64,000 nt of DNA from Streptomyces hygroscopicus (lineage in GTDB: Bacteria > Actinomycetota > Actinomycetes > Streptomycetales > Streptomycetaceae): the NCBI GenBank assembly GCA_002021875.1, contig CP018627.1:1302001-1366000 (forward strand), written 5' to 3'. Of the stretch, positions 1 through 14,400 are shown piece by piece. Below the pieces are notes generated by a model that saw nothing but the letters and a program-made list of their open reading frames with translations, was not told the origin of the DNA and searched no databases. The position numbers were made by a program, and so were the translations under genes. How positions within the stretch are numbered: the first letter of the stretch is position 1; each line of letters starts with the position of its first letter.

Positions 1-2464
1 GCGTCTCCAGCCCATCGGCAAAACGCACGGTCTCCCGCACATGACGCACCCAATACCCAGGCGAACACAACTCCTCACCCGCCACCACACCCGACACATT
101 CGACACCACCGGCACACTCGGAGCCCGGAACTCCACCGACCCCAGCACCTCACCAAACTCCGCCAACATTCCGTCCATACGCGACGAATGAAACGCATGA
201 CTCACCCGCAACCACCGCGTCCGCACCCCCCGACCAGCCAACACACCCGCGATCTCAGCAACCTCGTCCTTATCCCCCGAAATCACCACCGACTCGGGAC
301 CATTCACCGCCGCAACCGCCACACCCCCGGTCAGCAACGGCCGTACCTCATCCTCCGACGCCGCCACCGAAACCATCGCCCCACCCGACGGCAACGCCTG
401 CATCAAACGACCCCGAGCAGCCACCACCCGCGCGGCATCCTCCAACGACCACACACCCGCCACATACGCAGCAGCCAACTCACCAATCGAATGACCCAGC
501 AGATAGTCCGGCTTCACACCCCACGAGACCATCAGCCGATACAACGACACCTCAAGCGCGAACAAACCCGCCTGCGTATACGCCGTCTCCCCGATCAGGC
601 CCGCGTCATCACCCCACACCACCTCACCCAAAGACCGATCCAAATACCGATCCAGCTCCCCACACACCTCATCCCACACCCCCGCGAACACCGGATACGC
701 CTCATACAACCCACGCCCCATCCCCAACCGCTGCGACCCCTGACCCGCAAACACCACACCCAACCCACCACCAACAGGAGCCCCCACAACCACCGAACCC
801 AACCCACCCAACAACTCATCACGACCCGCACCCACCACCACCGCACGATGCGACAACGCAGAACGAGCAGCCACCAACGACCACCCCACATCCGCGAGAT
901 CCAACCCAGCATCACGCGCCACAAACCCCCGCAACCGCTCCGCCTGCGCCCGCACCGCCGCCTCACCCACACCCGAAACCACCCACGGCACAGCAGGCAG
1001 CCCCACACGCTCGCCCCCAGCCTCCACCACCCTGGGCGCCTGCTCCACAATCACATGCGCATTCGTCCCACTCACCCCGAACGCCGACACACCCACCCGA
1101 CGCGGCCGATCCACATCCGGCCACACCACCTGCTCAGTCAGCAACTCCACCGCACCGACCGACCAGTCCACATGCGGCGACGGCTCATCCACATGCAACG
1201 TCCGCGGCAACACCCCATACCGCAACGCCATCACCATCTTGATCACACCAGCCACACCCGCCGCCGCCTGCGTATGACCGATGTTCGACTTCACCGAGCC
1301 AAGCAGCAACGGCCGGCCCGGATCCCGATCCTGGCCATACGTGGCCAACAACGCCTGCGCCTCGATCGGATCACCCAGCGTCGTCCCCGTACCGTGCGCC
1401 TCCACCGCATCCACATCCACCGCCGACAAACGAGCATTCGCCAGCGCCTGCCGGATCACCCGCTGCTGCGACGGACCATTCGGCGCCGTCAACCCATTCG
1501 ACGCACCATCCTGATTCACCGCCGAACCCCGCACCACAGCCAACACCCGATGCCCAAGACGCTCAGCATCGGACAACCGCTCCACCACCAGCATCCCCAC
1601 ACCCTCGCCCCAGCCGGTGCCGTCCGCCGCCGCCGCGAACGCCTTGCACCGCCCATCGACGGCCAGGCCGCGCTGACGGGAGAACTGGACAAAGGTGCCC
1701 GGTGTCGCCATCACCGTGACACCGCCCGCAAGCGCCAGCGAACACTCACCGTTCCGCAGCGCCTGCACCGCCAAATGCAACGCCACCAGCGACGACGAAC
1801 ACGCCGTATCCACCGTCACCGCCGGACCCTCAAGCCCCAGCGTGTACGACACCCGGCCGGACGCGACGCTCGCCGCGCTGCCGATTCCGACATATCCCTC
1901 AAGCTCGTCCGGAACAGCCGACAGCCGCGAGACATAGTCGGAAGACATCAGTCCGGCGAACACCCCGGTCCGGCTGCCCTTCAGGGAGTCGGTCGGAATA
2001 CCCGCCCGCTCCAGAGCCTCCCATGACGCCTCCAGCAGCAGCCGCTGCTGCGGATCCATCGCCAGCGCCTCACGCGGCGAGATACCGAACAGGCCGGGGT
2101 CGAAGTGGCCGGCGTCAGGGAGAAACGCACCCTCTCGGGCGTACGACCGGCCCGCGCGATCCGGATCCGGGTCGTACAGGCCGTCCAGATCCCAGCCGCG
2201 GTCGGTGGGGAAACCGGAGACGGCGTCCACCGCCGACTCCGTCAGCCGCCACAAGTCTTCCGGCGAGCTGACTCCACCCGGAAAACGACAGCTCATACCA
2301 ACGATCGCGATGGGCTCGCGGCTCTTGGCCTCGACATCCGCCAGGCGCTGACGCGTCTGGCGCAGATCGGCGGTGAGCTTCTTGAGGTACTCGAGTACCT
2401 TTTCGTCGTTCGACATCCCCGTGCCAGTCCCCTCGATCCCCGGTCGGACGTTCTCGCTGCTCAT
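1..2464 (-). CDS. Modular type I PKS, N-terminal part (docking, KS, AT of module 8); continues beyond the left edge
   Basis: Third PKS gene of the operon; about 821 residues are visible. The ATG at 2464 overlaps the stop of the preceding PKS as ATGA, implying translational coupling. A second in-frame ATG at 2416 ([11 protein letters not shown]) begins the usual docking-domain sequence and is the alternative start. Order: coiled-coil docking helix (about residues 17-45), ketosynthase (about 46-475) with the active-site Cys in TACSSSL and both HGTGT and NIGH histidine motifs, then an acyltransferase from about residue 565. The AT has GHSIGE and HAFH (188-199), the malonyl-CoA signature. The window ends inside the AT, so the reductive domains and ACP of this module are not seen. 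The coiled coil should dock with the C-terminus of the 7100-aa PKS. Identity as a PKS is certain; the module number assumes colinear use. Confidence 0.96.
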   Translation of the reverse strand, partial: MSSENVRPGIEGTGTGMSNDEKVLEYLKKLTADLRQTRQRLADVEAKSREPIAIVGMSCRFPGGVSSPEDLWRLTESAVDAVSGFPTDRGWDLDGLYDPDPDRAGRSYAREGAFLPDAGHFDPGLFGISPREALAMDPQQRLLLEASWEALERAGIPTDSLKGSRTGVFAGLMSSDYVSRLSAVPDELEGYVGIGSAASVASGRVSYTLGLEGPAVTVDTACSSSLVALHLAVQALRNGECSLALAGGVTVMATPGTFVQFSRQRGLAVDGRCKAFAAAADGTGWGEGVGMLVVERLSDAERLGHRVLAVVRGSAVNQDGASNGLTAPNGPSQQRVIRQALANARLSAVDVDAVEAHGTGTTLGDPIEAQALLATYGQDRDPGRPLLLGSVKSNIGHTQAAAGVAGVIKMVMALRYGVLPRTLHVDEPSPHVDWSVGAVELLTEQVVWPDVDRPRRVGVSAFGVSGTNAHVIVEQAPRVVEAGGERVGLPAVPWVVSGVGEAAVRAQAERLRGFVARDAGLDLADVGWSLVAARSALSHRAVVVGAGRDELLGGLGSVVVGAPVGGGLGVVFAGQGSQRLGMGRGLYEAYPVFAGVWDEVCGELDRYLDRSLGEVVWGDDAGLIGETAYTQAGLFALEVSLYRLMVSWGVKPDYLLGHSIGELAAAYVAGVWSLEDAARVVAARGRLMQALPSGGAMVSVAASEDEVRPLLTGGVAVAAVNGPESVVISGDKDEVAEIAGVLAGRGVRTRWLRVSHAFHSSRMDGMLAEFGEVLGSVEFRAPSVPVVSNVSGVVAGEELCSPGYWVRHVRETVRFADGLET

Positions 2465-5400
2465 GACCCATCGAGTTCCTGGTCGATGATTCCGAACATG
2501 TCGTCGAGCGAGGCCGATTCCAGGTCTCCCTCAACGTTGCTCGACCGCTCCGATCGGTGCAGGTCAGCCCACATCGAAACGATGGTCTCCATCCGCGAGG
2601 ACAACTGCTCGCGCATGGTGTCGTCCTCCGCCATCACCGAAATCATGGCGGCGACCTTGTCCAGCTCCCTGAGCCGGGCCGCGACCGGGTCGGCGGTCTC
2701 CGGCGCAATCTCGGCGAGCACATGCTCCGCCAGCGCCGCCGGGGTCGGATAGTCGAAGATCGCGGTCGCGGCCAGCCTGATTCCGGTGGTGGCACCCAGC
2801 CGGTTGCGCAGTTCCACCGCGGTCAGGGAGTCGAAGCCGATCTCCTGGAAGGTCCGCGCCGGATCGATCGCCGACGCGTCCGGGTGCCGCAGCACCGCGG
2901 CGACCTGCCCGCGTACCAACTCCAGTACGGTCTGGCTCCGTTCCGCATCCGCCATCTCGGCCAGGCTCTGCCGCAGGGCCACCCCGCCGTCACCTGCCTC
3001 GGCGGCCCGGCGCGGCGGAGTCGGTGCCAGCACGCTCAGCACGGGCGGCACCGTACCGGTGGCCACCACCGCCCGCAGGTGCAGCGGGGTGGCCACGAGG
3101 GTGGCTTCGCCGCTCCGGCACGCGGCGTCGAACAGCTCGAGACCACGCTCGTCGGACAAGGGAACGGCGCCCGTACGGGTCATCCGGGCCACGTCCTCCT
3201 CCGACAGGTGTGCGGTCAGGCCACTGCGCTGCTGCCACAGACCCCACGCCACCGACACCGCGGCGAGTCCCTGGGCCCGCCGGTGGGCGGCCAGCGCATC
3301 GAGGAAGGCGTTGGCCGCGGCGTAGTTGCCCTGCCCGGCGCTGCCCAGCACTCCGGTGGCGGAGGAGAACAGCACGAACGCGTCCAGGTCCAGCCGACGT
3401 GTCAGCTCGTGCAGGTGCCAGGCCGCGTTCGCCTTCGGCCGTAGGACGGTGTCCACGCGTTCGGCGGTCATCGAGCCGATGACACCGTCGTCCAGCACCC
3501 CGGCGGTGTGAACGACCGCGCGCAACGCCGGAATGGTGGCAAGCAGCGCGGTCAGCTGGGCACGATCGGCCACATCACAGGCGGCGACGCGGATTCGGGC
3601 GCCGAGCGCCTCCAGTTCGGCGGCCAGGTCGGCGGCGCCGGCCGCGGTGGCACCGCCGCGGCTGGCCAACACCAGGTCATTCGCCCCATGGGCGGTCACG
3701 AGGTGGCGTGCGACCAGACCGCCGAGGGTTCCCGTCCCGCCGGTGATCAGTACGGTGCCGGTGTCCCAGGCGGGGGCCTTCCCGTCCGGTACGGGTGCCT
3801 TGACCAGCCTGGGCACCAGTACCGTCCCGGTCCGGATGGCCGCTTCGGGTTCCCCTGTCGCGAGCACCGCGGGCAGCACCCCAAGGTCCGAATCGTCGTG
3901 GTCGATCACGACGAGACGGTCGGGGTTCTCCTGCTGCGCGGTGCGCAGGAGCCCTCGTACGGAGGCTGCCGCCAGATCCTCCACGTCGTCTCCGGTGGAT
4001 GTGGCCACCGCGCGGCGGGTGAGCACCACCAGGCGGGTATCGGTGAATCGCGCGTCCCCGAGCCAATCCCGCACCACCTCCAGCACTCGGCGCAGGGCGG
4101 ACGAGATCGCTTCCGGCGCCGGACCATCATCCGTCTCGGACCGAGACGGCAGGACCAGCACATCCGGCACCTGGCCGACGGAGGCGAGGTCCCGATGGCG
4201 TTGTGGCGACACACCGGCCGCGGTCAGCGCGGCGATCAGCCGCGGCTCGTCGTGACCGCCCAGCAGTGCCCAGGACAGCGCCTGCGAGCCGACGGCCTCC
4301 GTGGGGAGGGGAAGCTCCTTCCAGTCCAGCCGGAACAGCGCATCGCTCCGGCTGCCGCCGACCACTTCGAGCAGCCGACTCTCCGCCACCGGACGCATCG
4401 CCAGCGTGTCGATGGACAGCACGGGAGCCCCGGTGGTGTCCGCCATCCGAATGGCCACCGTATCCGGACCCGCCGGGCTGATCGCCACCCGGAGGGTGGT
4501 CGCACCCACCGCGTGCAGGGTCACTCCGCTCCAGGAGAAGGGGAGATGGGCCTGACCCGGCTCGCTCACAAAGGCGCCCAGGCCGATGCCCTGCAGGGCC
4601 GCGTCCAGCAGCGCGGGATGCACTCCGCATCGGGCGGCGTCGCCCGCTAGCTGCTCGGGCAACGCGACGTCCAGGAACACCTCGCTGTCATGGATCCATG
4701 CCGCCCGCAGACCGTGGAAGGCGGGGCCGTATTGGTAGCCCCGCTCGGCCATCGCCGAGTACAGCTCGGTGACGTCGACCGGCTGGGCACCGGCCGGTGG
4801 CCAGGCCGACAGGTTCGCGGGCGGATCGCCATGCTCGCCCGCGCGCAGCGTGCCGCCCGCGTGGCGTATCCAGTCGCCCTCACGACGGGAGAACACCGTG
4901 AGGGGCCGGTTGCCGAGGTGGTCCGGGCCTCCGATCGACACCTGGAGCTGCACGGTTTCCTGGTCGGGCACGACGAGCGGCTCGTGCAGCGTCAGCTCTT
5001 CCAGTGTGTCGCAGCCGAACCGCGCCCCCGCCTGGAGCGCGAGCTCCACGAACGCGGTGCCCGGAAGAAGCACCATGCCCAGGACGGCGTGGTCGGCCAG
5101 CCACGGCTGCCCGGCCAGCGACAACGCACCGGTCAGCACACAGCCGTCCGCGTCCGGGAGCGGCACCGCCGCGCCCAGCAGCGGATGGTCAACGGCTCCC
5201 AGGCCCAATCCGGATGCGTCGCCGGTGCGTGTGGATGGCGTCAGCCAGAACCGCTCACGCTGGAAGGCATACGTGGGCAAGTCGACGCGCCGAGCACCGG
5301 TGCCGGCGAAGACCGTCTGCCAGTTCACCTCGGCACCGCCGACGGACACCTCGGCCAGTGACGTCAGGAACCGATCCACGCCTCCCTCGTCACGGCGGAG

Positions 5401-8400
5401 GGAACCGGCGGCCACGATGGGGGTGCCCATCGCGTCGGCGGTGTCCTGGATGCCGATGGTCAGCACCGGGTGCGGGCTGGCCTCCACGAACACCGTGTGA
5501 CCCTGGCGAATGAGGGTCTCAACGGCGCCCTGGAACTCCACGGTCTCGCGCAGATTCCGATACCAGTACCCGGCATCCAGCTCCGCCGTGTCCATCAGCC
5601 GCCCGGTCACCGTCGAATAGAACGGAACCTCCCCGCCACGCGGCTCCACACCCGCCAGCGCCTCCGCCAACTCCCCCCGGATCTCCTCCACCTGCACCGA
5701 GTGCGAGGCGTAATCCACCGGAATCCGCTTGGCCTCCGGAAACTCCGCCAACACCGCATCCAGCACCTCAACCACACCAGACACCACCGTCGACGCCGGA
5801 CCATTCACCGCCGCCACCGACAACCCCGGACGATCCCGCAACCGATCAGCAGGCACCGGAACCGACACCATCCCACCCCGACCCGACAGAGCCAGCAACG
5901 CCTTACTCCGCAAAGCCACCACCCGCGCCCCATCCGCCAACGACAGACCACCCGCCACACACGCCGCCGCGATCTCGCCCTGTGAGTGACCCACCACCGC
6001 AGACGGCACCACACCAAACGAACGCCACAACTCCGCCAACGACACCATCACCGCCCACAACACCGGCTGCACCACATCCACCCGGCCCAACGCCGCCTCA
6101 TCACCCAGCACATCGAACAGCGACCACTCAGCGAACGGCGCCAACGCATCAGCACACTCGCCCATCCGCCCCGCGAACACCGGCGAGGACTCCATCAACT
6201 CCAACGCCATCCCGACCCACTGCGACCCCTGCCCCGGGAAGACGAACACCACCGAGCGTCCGGGCTGGGCAGCGCCGCCGGTCTCGATGGCGTCCAGCGC
6301 GCGCAGCAGTTCCGCGCGGTCCGCGCCCACGACGACGGCCCGGTGCGACAGGGCCGCGCGGGTGGCGGCCAGGGACCATCCCACATCCACGGGGTCGAGC
6401 TCGGGGTTCTGCCGCACGAAGGATGACAACCGCTGGGCCTGCGCCCGTAGCCCGGCCGCCCCAGCGCCCGACAGCACCCATGGCACCACGGGCAGCCCCG
6501 CCCGGCCGGTGTCCGGCTCACCGCTCTCGTCCGGCTTCGGTGCCTGTTCGAGAATCACATGGGCGTTGGTGCCGCTCACTCCGAACGCGGACACCCCGGC
6601 GCGACGTGGGCGGCCCTGGTCGGGCCACATGGTCTGCTCGGTCAGCAGCTCGATGGCCCCGGCGTTCCAGTCGACGTGCGGGGAGGGCTCATCGACGTGC
6701 AGGGTTCGTGGCAGCACACCGTTGCGCAGGGCCAGAACCATCTTGATGAGTCCGGCGGCACCCGCGGCGGCCTGGGTGTGTCCGATGTTGGACTTCACCG
6801 AACCCAGCAGCAGCGGCCGCTCCGGATCCCGGTCCTGACCGTAAGTGGCCAACAGGGCCTGCGCCTCAATCGGATCACCCAACGTGGTGCCCGTGCCGTG
6901 TGCCTCGACCGCATCGACATCCGCCGCCGACAAACGGGCATCCGCCAGCGCCTGCCGGATCACCCGCTGCTGCGACGGACCATTGGGCGCCGTCAGGCCG
7001 TTCGAGGCACCGTCCTGGTTGACCGCGGAACCCCGCACCACCGCCAGCACCCGGTGGCCGTTCCGCTCGGCGTCGGACAGCCGCTCCAGGACGAGCACCC
7101 CGGCGCCTTCGGCGAACCCGGTGCCGTCGGCGGCGGCGGCGAATGCCTTGCACCGCCCGTCCGGTGCGAGTCCGCGCTGGCGGGAGAACTCGACCAGCAG
7201 GTCCGGTGTCGTCATCACGGCCACACCACCCGCCAGCGCCAGTGTGCTTTCGCCACGGCGCAGGGATTCGCAGGCCCAGTGCACGCTGACCAGCGAGGAG
7301 GAGCACGCGGTGTCCACGGTGACGGCGGGGCCCTCGAGGCCGAGGGTGTAGGCCACCCGGCCGGAGATCACGGAGGTGGAGTTCCCGGTGAGCAGGTACC
7401 CCTCGGAGCCGTCCGGAGTGGCGGCCTGGCCCGCGCCGTACGTCGTCGAAGCGGCGCCCGCGAACACCCCGGTGCGGGTGCCCTTCAGGGCGAGGGGATC
7501 GATACCGGCGCGTTCGAAGGCTTCCCAGCACGCCTCGAGCCACAGCCGTTGCTGGGGATCGGCGGCCAGCGCCTCCCGGGGGGAGATGGTGAAGAATCCC
7601 GCGTCGAAGTCCGCCGCGTTCTCAAGGAAGCCGCCGGTCCTGGCGTAGGTCGTGCCGGGCCGGCTCCGGTCCTGGTCGTAGAGCGCGTCAAGGTCCCAGC
7701 CGCGGTCGGTCGGTAGCTCCGATATCGCGTCCGCGCCGCTCTCCAGCAGCCGCCACAGCGACTCCGGGGAGTCCACACCGCCCGGGAGCCGACAGCTCAT
7801 GCCGACGATGGCGATCGGTTCGTCGGCCGGGTGCGCAATCGCAGGTGCCGGTACGGACACCGCCACATCAGTGGAGCCGAACAGCTCGGTGTCGAGATGG
7901 CGGGCGAGCGCGGCCGGAGTGGGATGGTCGAATATCAGGGTGGCCTGCAACCGTCGTCCGGTCGCCGTGCGCAGCCTGTTGCGCAGTTCCACGGCGGAGA
8001 GCGAGTCGAAGCCGAGTTCCTTGAACGGCCGCTGCGGGGTCACCGATTCCGGACCGCCGTGGCCGAGCACGGCCGCCGCCTGCCGGCGGACCAGGTCGAG
8101 CAGAGCGCCGAGTCGTTCGTCCTCCGCCAGCCCCGCGAGACCGTCGTACCCACCGTTGTCCACCGCGTCGGCCGGGCCCGGAAGGGCGCGGGCGAGCGGA
8201 GCGCGTACGAGGCCGCGCAGCAGAGCGGGCACCGGCTCGGCGGCCGGTGAGGACGGTTCGTACCGCATCGGCACCAGCAGGGTGTCGCCGGTCGCCCGGG
8301 CGGCGTCGAAGAGGGCCAGCCCCTCATCGGTGGACAGCGGCCGGACGCCGGACCGGGCGAGCCGGTCGGTGGTCAGGTGTTCGGTCAGCCCGCTGCGCTG

Positions 8401-11400
8401 CTCCCAGAAGCCCCAGGCCAGAGAGGTCGCGGGCAGTCCCTGTGCCCGGCGGTGTGCGGCCAGCGCGTCCAGGAAGGCGTTGGCCGCCGCGTAATTGCCC
8501 TGTCCCGGGCCACCGAGCACCCCGGCCGCCGAGGAGAACAACACGAACTCGGCCAGGTCCCGGTCCCGGGTCAGTTCGTGCAGATGCCATGCGGCGTCCG
8601 CCTTGGGGCGCAGCACCGTCCGCAGCCGCTCCGGGGTGAGCGACCCGATCACGGCGTCGTCGAGGACACCGGCCGTGTGCACCACGCCCCGCAGATTCGG
8701 CAGCGAGTCGACCAACGCGGCGGTGGCGTCCCGGTCCGACACATCGCATGCGGCCACGCGTACGCGCGCCCCTGCGGCCTCCAGGTCGGCGACCAGCTCC
8801 GCCACGTCCGGAGCGGTGTTGCCGCGACGGCCGGCCAGCACCAGCTCCGTCACTCCGTGCTCGCGCACCAGATGGCGAGCCACCAGGCCACCCAGAGTCC
8901 CGGTGCCGCCGGTGATCAGTACGGTGCCGCCGGAGAGCGGTCGCGGGATGGTGAGGGCCAGCTTGCCGATGTGCCGCGCCTGGGAGAGATGGCGGAAGGC
9001 GTCATCCGCCTGACGTACGTCCTGGATCCGCAGCGGCAGCGGGGTGAACACGCCCTGTTGGAACAGGGAGAGCAGTTCGGTGAGCAGTCGGTGGATCCGG
9101 TCGGGGCCGGCGTCGAGGAGTTCAAAGGCCCGGTACGCCACGCCGTGACGCGCCAGCACCTGCTCGGCGTCCCGGAGATCGGTCCTGCCCATCTCGATCA
9201 GCCGCCCGCCGGGGCGCAGCAGTCCGAGTGAGGAGTCGAGGAGTTCGCCGGTCAGCGAGTTGAGTACGACATCCACCCCGTCCGGTGCGCCCGAGCGGAA
9301 GTGTTCCGCGAACTCCGTCGAGCGGGAGGACGCGATCCGCTGCGGGGCGACACCGCGTTCGCGCACCGCATCCCATTTGGCCGGGCTCGCGGTGGCGAAC
9401 ACCTCGGCGCCCAGCCAGTGGGCCACCTGCACTGCCGCCATCCCGACGCCACCTGCTGCCGCGTGCACCAGCACCGACTCGCCGCTCCGCACATCGGCCA
9501 GGTCGACCAACGCGTACATCGCGGTGAGGAAGGCGATCGGGGTGGCGGCGGCCCGTGGGAAGGACCAGTCGGCCGGGATCGGGGCCACCAGCCGGTGATC
9601 GGTGATCGCCACCGGCCCGAAGGCTCCGGAGAACAGACCCATCACCCGGTCTCCGGGTGCCATTCCGGCTACTCCGGAGCCGATCTCCAGCACCGTTCCG
9701 GCGCCTTCACTGCCCAGCAGACCGGCCTTGTCCGGGTACATCCCCAAGGCCAGGAGGACGTCACGGAAGTTGACCCCGGCCGCGTGCATGGCCACCCGGA
9801 CCTCGCCTGCGGCCAGTGGCCTGGACACCTCCGCGCAGGGCGCGAGGACCAGGTGCTCCAAAGTGCCCTCGCCGTCGGCCTCCAGCCGCCAGGTGTCCGT
9901 TTCCGCCGGGATCGGCAACGCCGGCGAGGTGGCCCGTACCAGCCTGGGTACCAGCGCCTTCCCGGCCCGGATGGCCACCTGCGGTTCGTCGGTGGTGAGC
10001 AATGCCGGGAGCACGGACCATGTGGACGGATCCTCGTCCGCCGTGTCCACGAGCACGAACCGGCCGGGGTTCTCGGTCTGTGCGGTGCGTATGAGGCCCC
10101 AGACCGCGGCAGCGGCGAGGCTCTCCGGATTCTCACCGGCCATGGTCGCGACCGCGCCCCGCGTCACCACGACGAGGCGGGCGTCCCCGTACCGGTCGTC
10201 CGCCAGCCACGCCTGCGCGACCTCGAGGACGTGGCTGCTGAGCGCGTACACGCCCTCCGGGCTCTCCTCAGCGGGGGAAAGCCTGAACACCACCGCCCTG
10301 GCTTGGTGCTGGACCGCCGCCGGCCCGGCCAGTTGGGCCGCGGACTCGATGGCGGGGAAGTCCTCTTCAGCCGAGCCGTCGGGCGAGCCGGGCAGGGCGA
10401 GCTCGGTCCAGTCCACTCGGAACAGCGAATCGTCGTGGGCATCGCCCAGCCCGCCCTCGGACACCGGACGCAGGACCAGAGACTCCGCCGACAGCACCGG
10501 TGCCCCCGTGCCGTCCATGACCAGGAGCGAGAGGGCGTCCGGGCCGGCCGGTGACAGCGCGACCCGCAAGGTGCCGGCACCGACGGCGTGCAGGGTGACA
10601 CCGGTCCAGGCGAACGGAAGGTGCGGTCGGCCTGGTTCGGTCACGAACGCGCCCAGTCCGGCGCCGTGCAGAGCGGCGTCCAGCAGGGCGGGATGGACGC
10701 CGAAGCGGCCCGCGTCGCGTGCGGCCGTCTCGTCCAAGGCCACCTCGGCGAACACCTCGTCGCCGCGCCGCCATGCGGTGTGCAGTCCCTGGAAGACGGG
10801 CCCGTACGCGTAACCGCGGGTGCTCATCTCGGCGTAGACATCGGTGAGGTCGACCCGTGTGGCGCCCTCCGGCGGCCACGCCATCCGGGCCACGGTAGCC
10901 GTGTCGTCGCCAGGGCTGACGCTGCCGGTGGCGTGCCGTACCCAGGCCCGGTCCCGGCCCGGCCTGGAGTACACCGTGACCGATCGGCGACCGCTCTCGT
11001 CCGGTCCGCCGACCGCCACCTGGATCTGTACGTCTCCGTGCGCGGGCAGCACGAGCGGTGCCTGCAGAGTCAGCTCGTCCAGCGTGCGGCAGTCCACGTG
11101 CAGCCCCGCTTGCACGGCCAGTTCCACGAATCCGGTGCCCGGCAGCAACACCTTGCCCAGCACGGCGTGATCGCGCAGCCAGGGGTGGGTGGCCGTGGAG
11201 AGCGAGCCGGTCAGCACACACCCGCCGGATTCGGGCAGTGGCAACACCGCGCTCACCAAGGGGTGATCGAGACCGACAAGGCCCGCGCCTCCGACATCGG
11301 TCGCGCCGCGCACCGGATCCAGCCAGAACCACTCATGCTGGAACGCATAGGTCGGGAGATCGACCCTCCGCGCCCCGGCCTCGGCGAACAGCGGCTGCCA

Positions 11401-14400
11401 GTCCACCGGCACACCCTCGGTGAACAGCCGGCCGACGGTGCTGAGGAAGGAGACCAGGCCGCCGTCGTCGCGGCGCAGCGATCCGGTGGTGATGATGGGG
11501 GTGTCGGTGGCGTCGGCGGTGTCCTGGACGCCGATGGTCAGTACCGGGTGCGGGCTGGCCTCGACGAACACCGTGTGTCCGAGCTCCAGCAGTCCCTCGA
11601 TCGTGGACCGGAACTCCACGGTCTCGCGCAGATTCCGGTACCAGTACCCGGCATCCAGCTCCGCGGTGTCCATCAGCCGCCCGGTCACCGTCGAATAGAA
11701 CGGAACCTGTCCGCCGCGCGGCTCCACACCCGCCAGCGCCTCCGCCAGCTCTCCTTGGATCTCCTCCACCTGCGGGGAGTGCGAGGCGTAGTCCACCGGG
11801 ATCCGCTTGGCCTCCGGGAACTCCGCCAGCACCACGTCCAGCACCTCAACCGACCCGGACACCACCGTCGACGCCGGACCATTCACCGCCGCCACCGACA
11901 ACCCCGGGCGGTCCCGCAACTGGTCGGCGGACATCGGGACGGACACCATCCCGCCCTGCCCCGACAAGGCAAGCAGCGCCTTACTCCGCAAAGCCACCAC
12001 CCGCGCGCCGTCCGCCAACGACAGACCACCCGCCACACACGCCGCCGCGATCTCGCCCTGTGAGTGACCCACCACCGCAGACGGCACCACACCGTACGAA
12101 CGCCACAGCTCGGCCAGCGACACCATCACCGCCCACAACACCGGCTGCACCACATCGACACGGCCCAGTGCTCGTTCATCCGCCAGCACATCGAACAGCG
12201 ACCACTCAGCGAACGGGGCCAGCGCATCGGCACATTCACGCATCCGCCCCGCGAACACCAGCGAGGACTCCATCAACTCCAACGCCATCCCGACCCACTG
12301 CGACCCCTGCCCCGGGAAGACGAACACCGCTCCGGAGTGCGTTCGGGCCTCGCCGATCGCGGCGCTGCCACTGGCCACGGCCGCCAGCTCACGGAGGAGG
12401 TCATCGCGGTCAGCACCGACGACCACGGCACGGTGTGGCAAGGCGGCGCGGGTCGACGCCAGGGACCAGCCGACATCCACCGGGCTCAGGTCCGGCCGGT
12501 CGCCGACAAAGGCCATGAGGCGCTCGGCCTGTGCGCGGACACCGGCTTCGCTCGCACCCGACACCACCCACGGGACGACCCCAGAGTGGTCGCGTTCCGG
12601 CGAGACCTCGGGCTCGGTGACCGGCTCGGGGGCCTGCTCCAAAATCACATGCGCGTTCGTGCCGCTCACTCCGAAGGCGGACACTCCGGCGCGGCGGAGC
12701 CGTGTGGTCTCCGGCCATGCCGTCCGCGCGCTGAGGAGTTCCACCGCGCCGGTGGACCAGTCCACATGGGGTGTCGGCTCATCGATGTGGAGGCTCTGCG
12801 GCAGCACACCGTGGCGCATCGCCATCACCATCTTGATCACACCGGCCACACCCGCCGCCGCCTGCGTATGACCGATGTTCGACTTGATGGAACCCAGGAG
12901 CACCGGCCGCTCCGGATCCCGGTCCTGACCGTAGGTGGCCAACAGGGCCTGCGCCTCGATCGGATCACCCAGCGTCGTCCCCGTACCGTGCGCCTCCACC
13001 GCATCCACATCCACCGTGGACAAACGGGCGTTCGCCAGCGCCTGCCGGATCACCCGCTGCTGCGACGGACCATTCGGCGCCGTCAACCCATTCGACGCAC
13101 CATCCTGGTTCACCGCCGAACCCCGCACCACCGCAAGGATCGGATGCCCATGGCGCTCGGCATCGGACAGCCGCTCCACCACCAGCATTCCGGCACCCTC
13201 ACCCCAGCCGGTGCCGTCCGCCCCCGCCGCGAACGCCTTGCAGCGTCCATCGGCCGCCAGTGCGCGCTGGCGGGAGAATTCCACGAAGATACCGGCGGTC
13301 GTCATGACGCTCGCGCCACCCGCCAGGGCCAGCGAGCACTCGCCGGACCGCAGGGCCCGTACCGCCAGGTGCAAGGCCACCAGCGACGACGAACACGCCG
13401 TATCCACGGTCAGTGCGGGGCCTTCGAGACCGAGGACGTAGGAGACCCGGCCGGACATGACCGATGCCGAGTTGCCCGTGCCCACCCGGCCCTCGAAGTC
13501 GCCCGTCTCGTCCGCCTTCAACAGGGCCGCGTAGTCCTGGCCGTTCGTCCCTGTGAACACGCCGGTCTCGCTGCCCCGCAGCGTCGTGGGGTCGATGCCG
13601 GCCCGTTCCAGCGCTTCCCACGACACCTCGAGCAGCAGGCGCTGCTGCGGGTCCATCGCCACCGCTTCACGCGGGGAGATCCCGAAGAATCCGGCGTCGA
13701 ACTCACCGGCTCCGGCGACGAACGCGGCCGCTCGGGTGGAGGAGGTGCCTCGGTGGTCGGGGTCCGGGTGGAAGAGGTTCGCGGTGTCCCAGCCCCGGTT
13801 CTCGGGAAACGGGCCGATGGCGTCGGAGCCGTCGGCGAGCAGGCGCCACAGATCCTCGGGAGACCTGACGTCCCCCGGGAAGCGGCAGCTCATCCCCACG
13901 ATCGCGATGGGCTCGTCGTCCACCGCGCCGATCGCCTGGACCGGGACGGCCGGGGCCGAGCGGTCCTGGCCACCGTGCAGCAGTTCGCCGCGGAGGTACT
14001 CCGCCATCGCCAGCGGGGTGGGCTGGTCATACGTCAGGGTGGCCGGCAGCCGAAGGCCGGTGGCCCGGTTGAGCCGGTTGCGCAGTTCGACCGCGGTGAC
14101 CGAGTCGAAGCCGCTCTCCTGGAAGGCCCGGCCGGGGTCGATCGCGTCCGGGCCGGTGTGCCCGAGCACGACCGCGACATGGCGCCGGACCAGATCCAGC
14201 ACCGCGCGATCCCGGTCGGCGTCGGCCATCCCGGCGATCCGCTCCGCGAATTCCGAGCGCTCGTGGCCCGGTTCGGCGCTCTCCTGACCGACTCCGGCGT
14301 CGATCAGCGCCCGCACCTCGGGGAGTTCGGACAGCAGCGGGCTGGGGCGGGTCGCGGTGAAGGCCACATAGTGCCGGTCCCAGTCGATCTCGGCGACCGT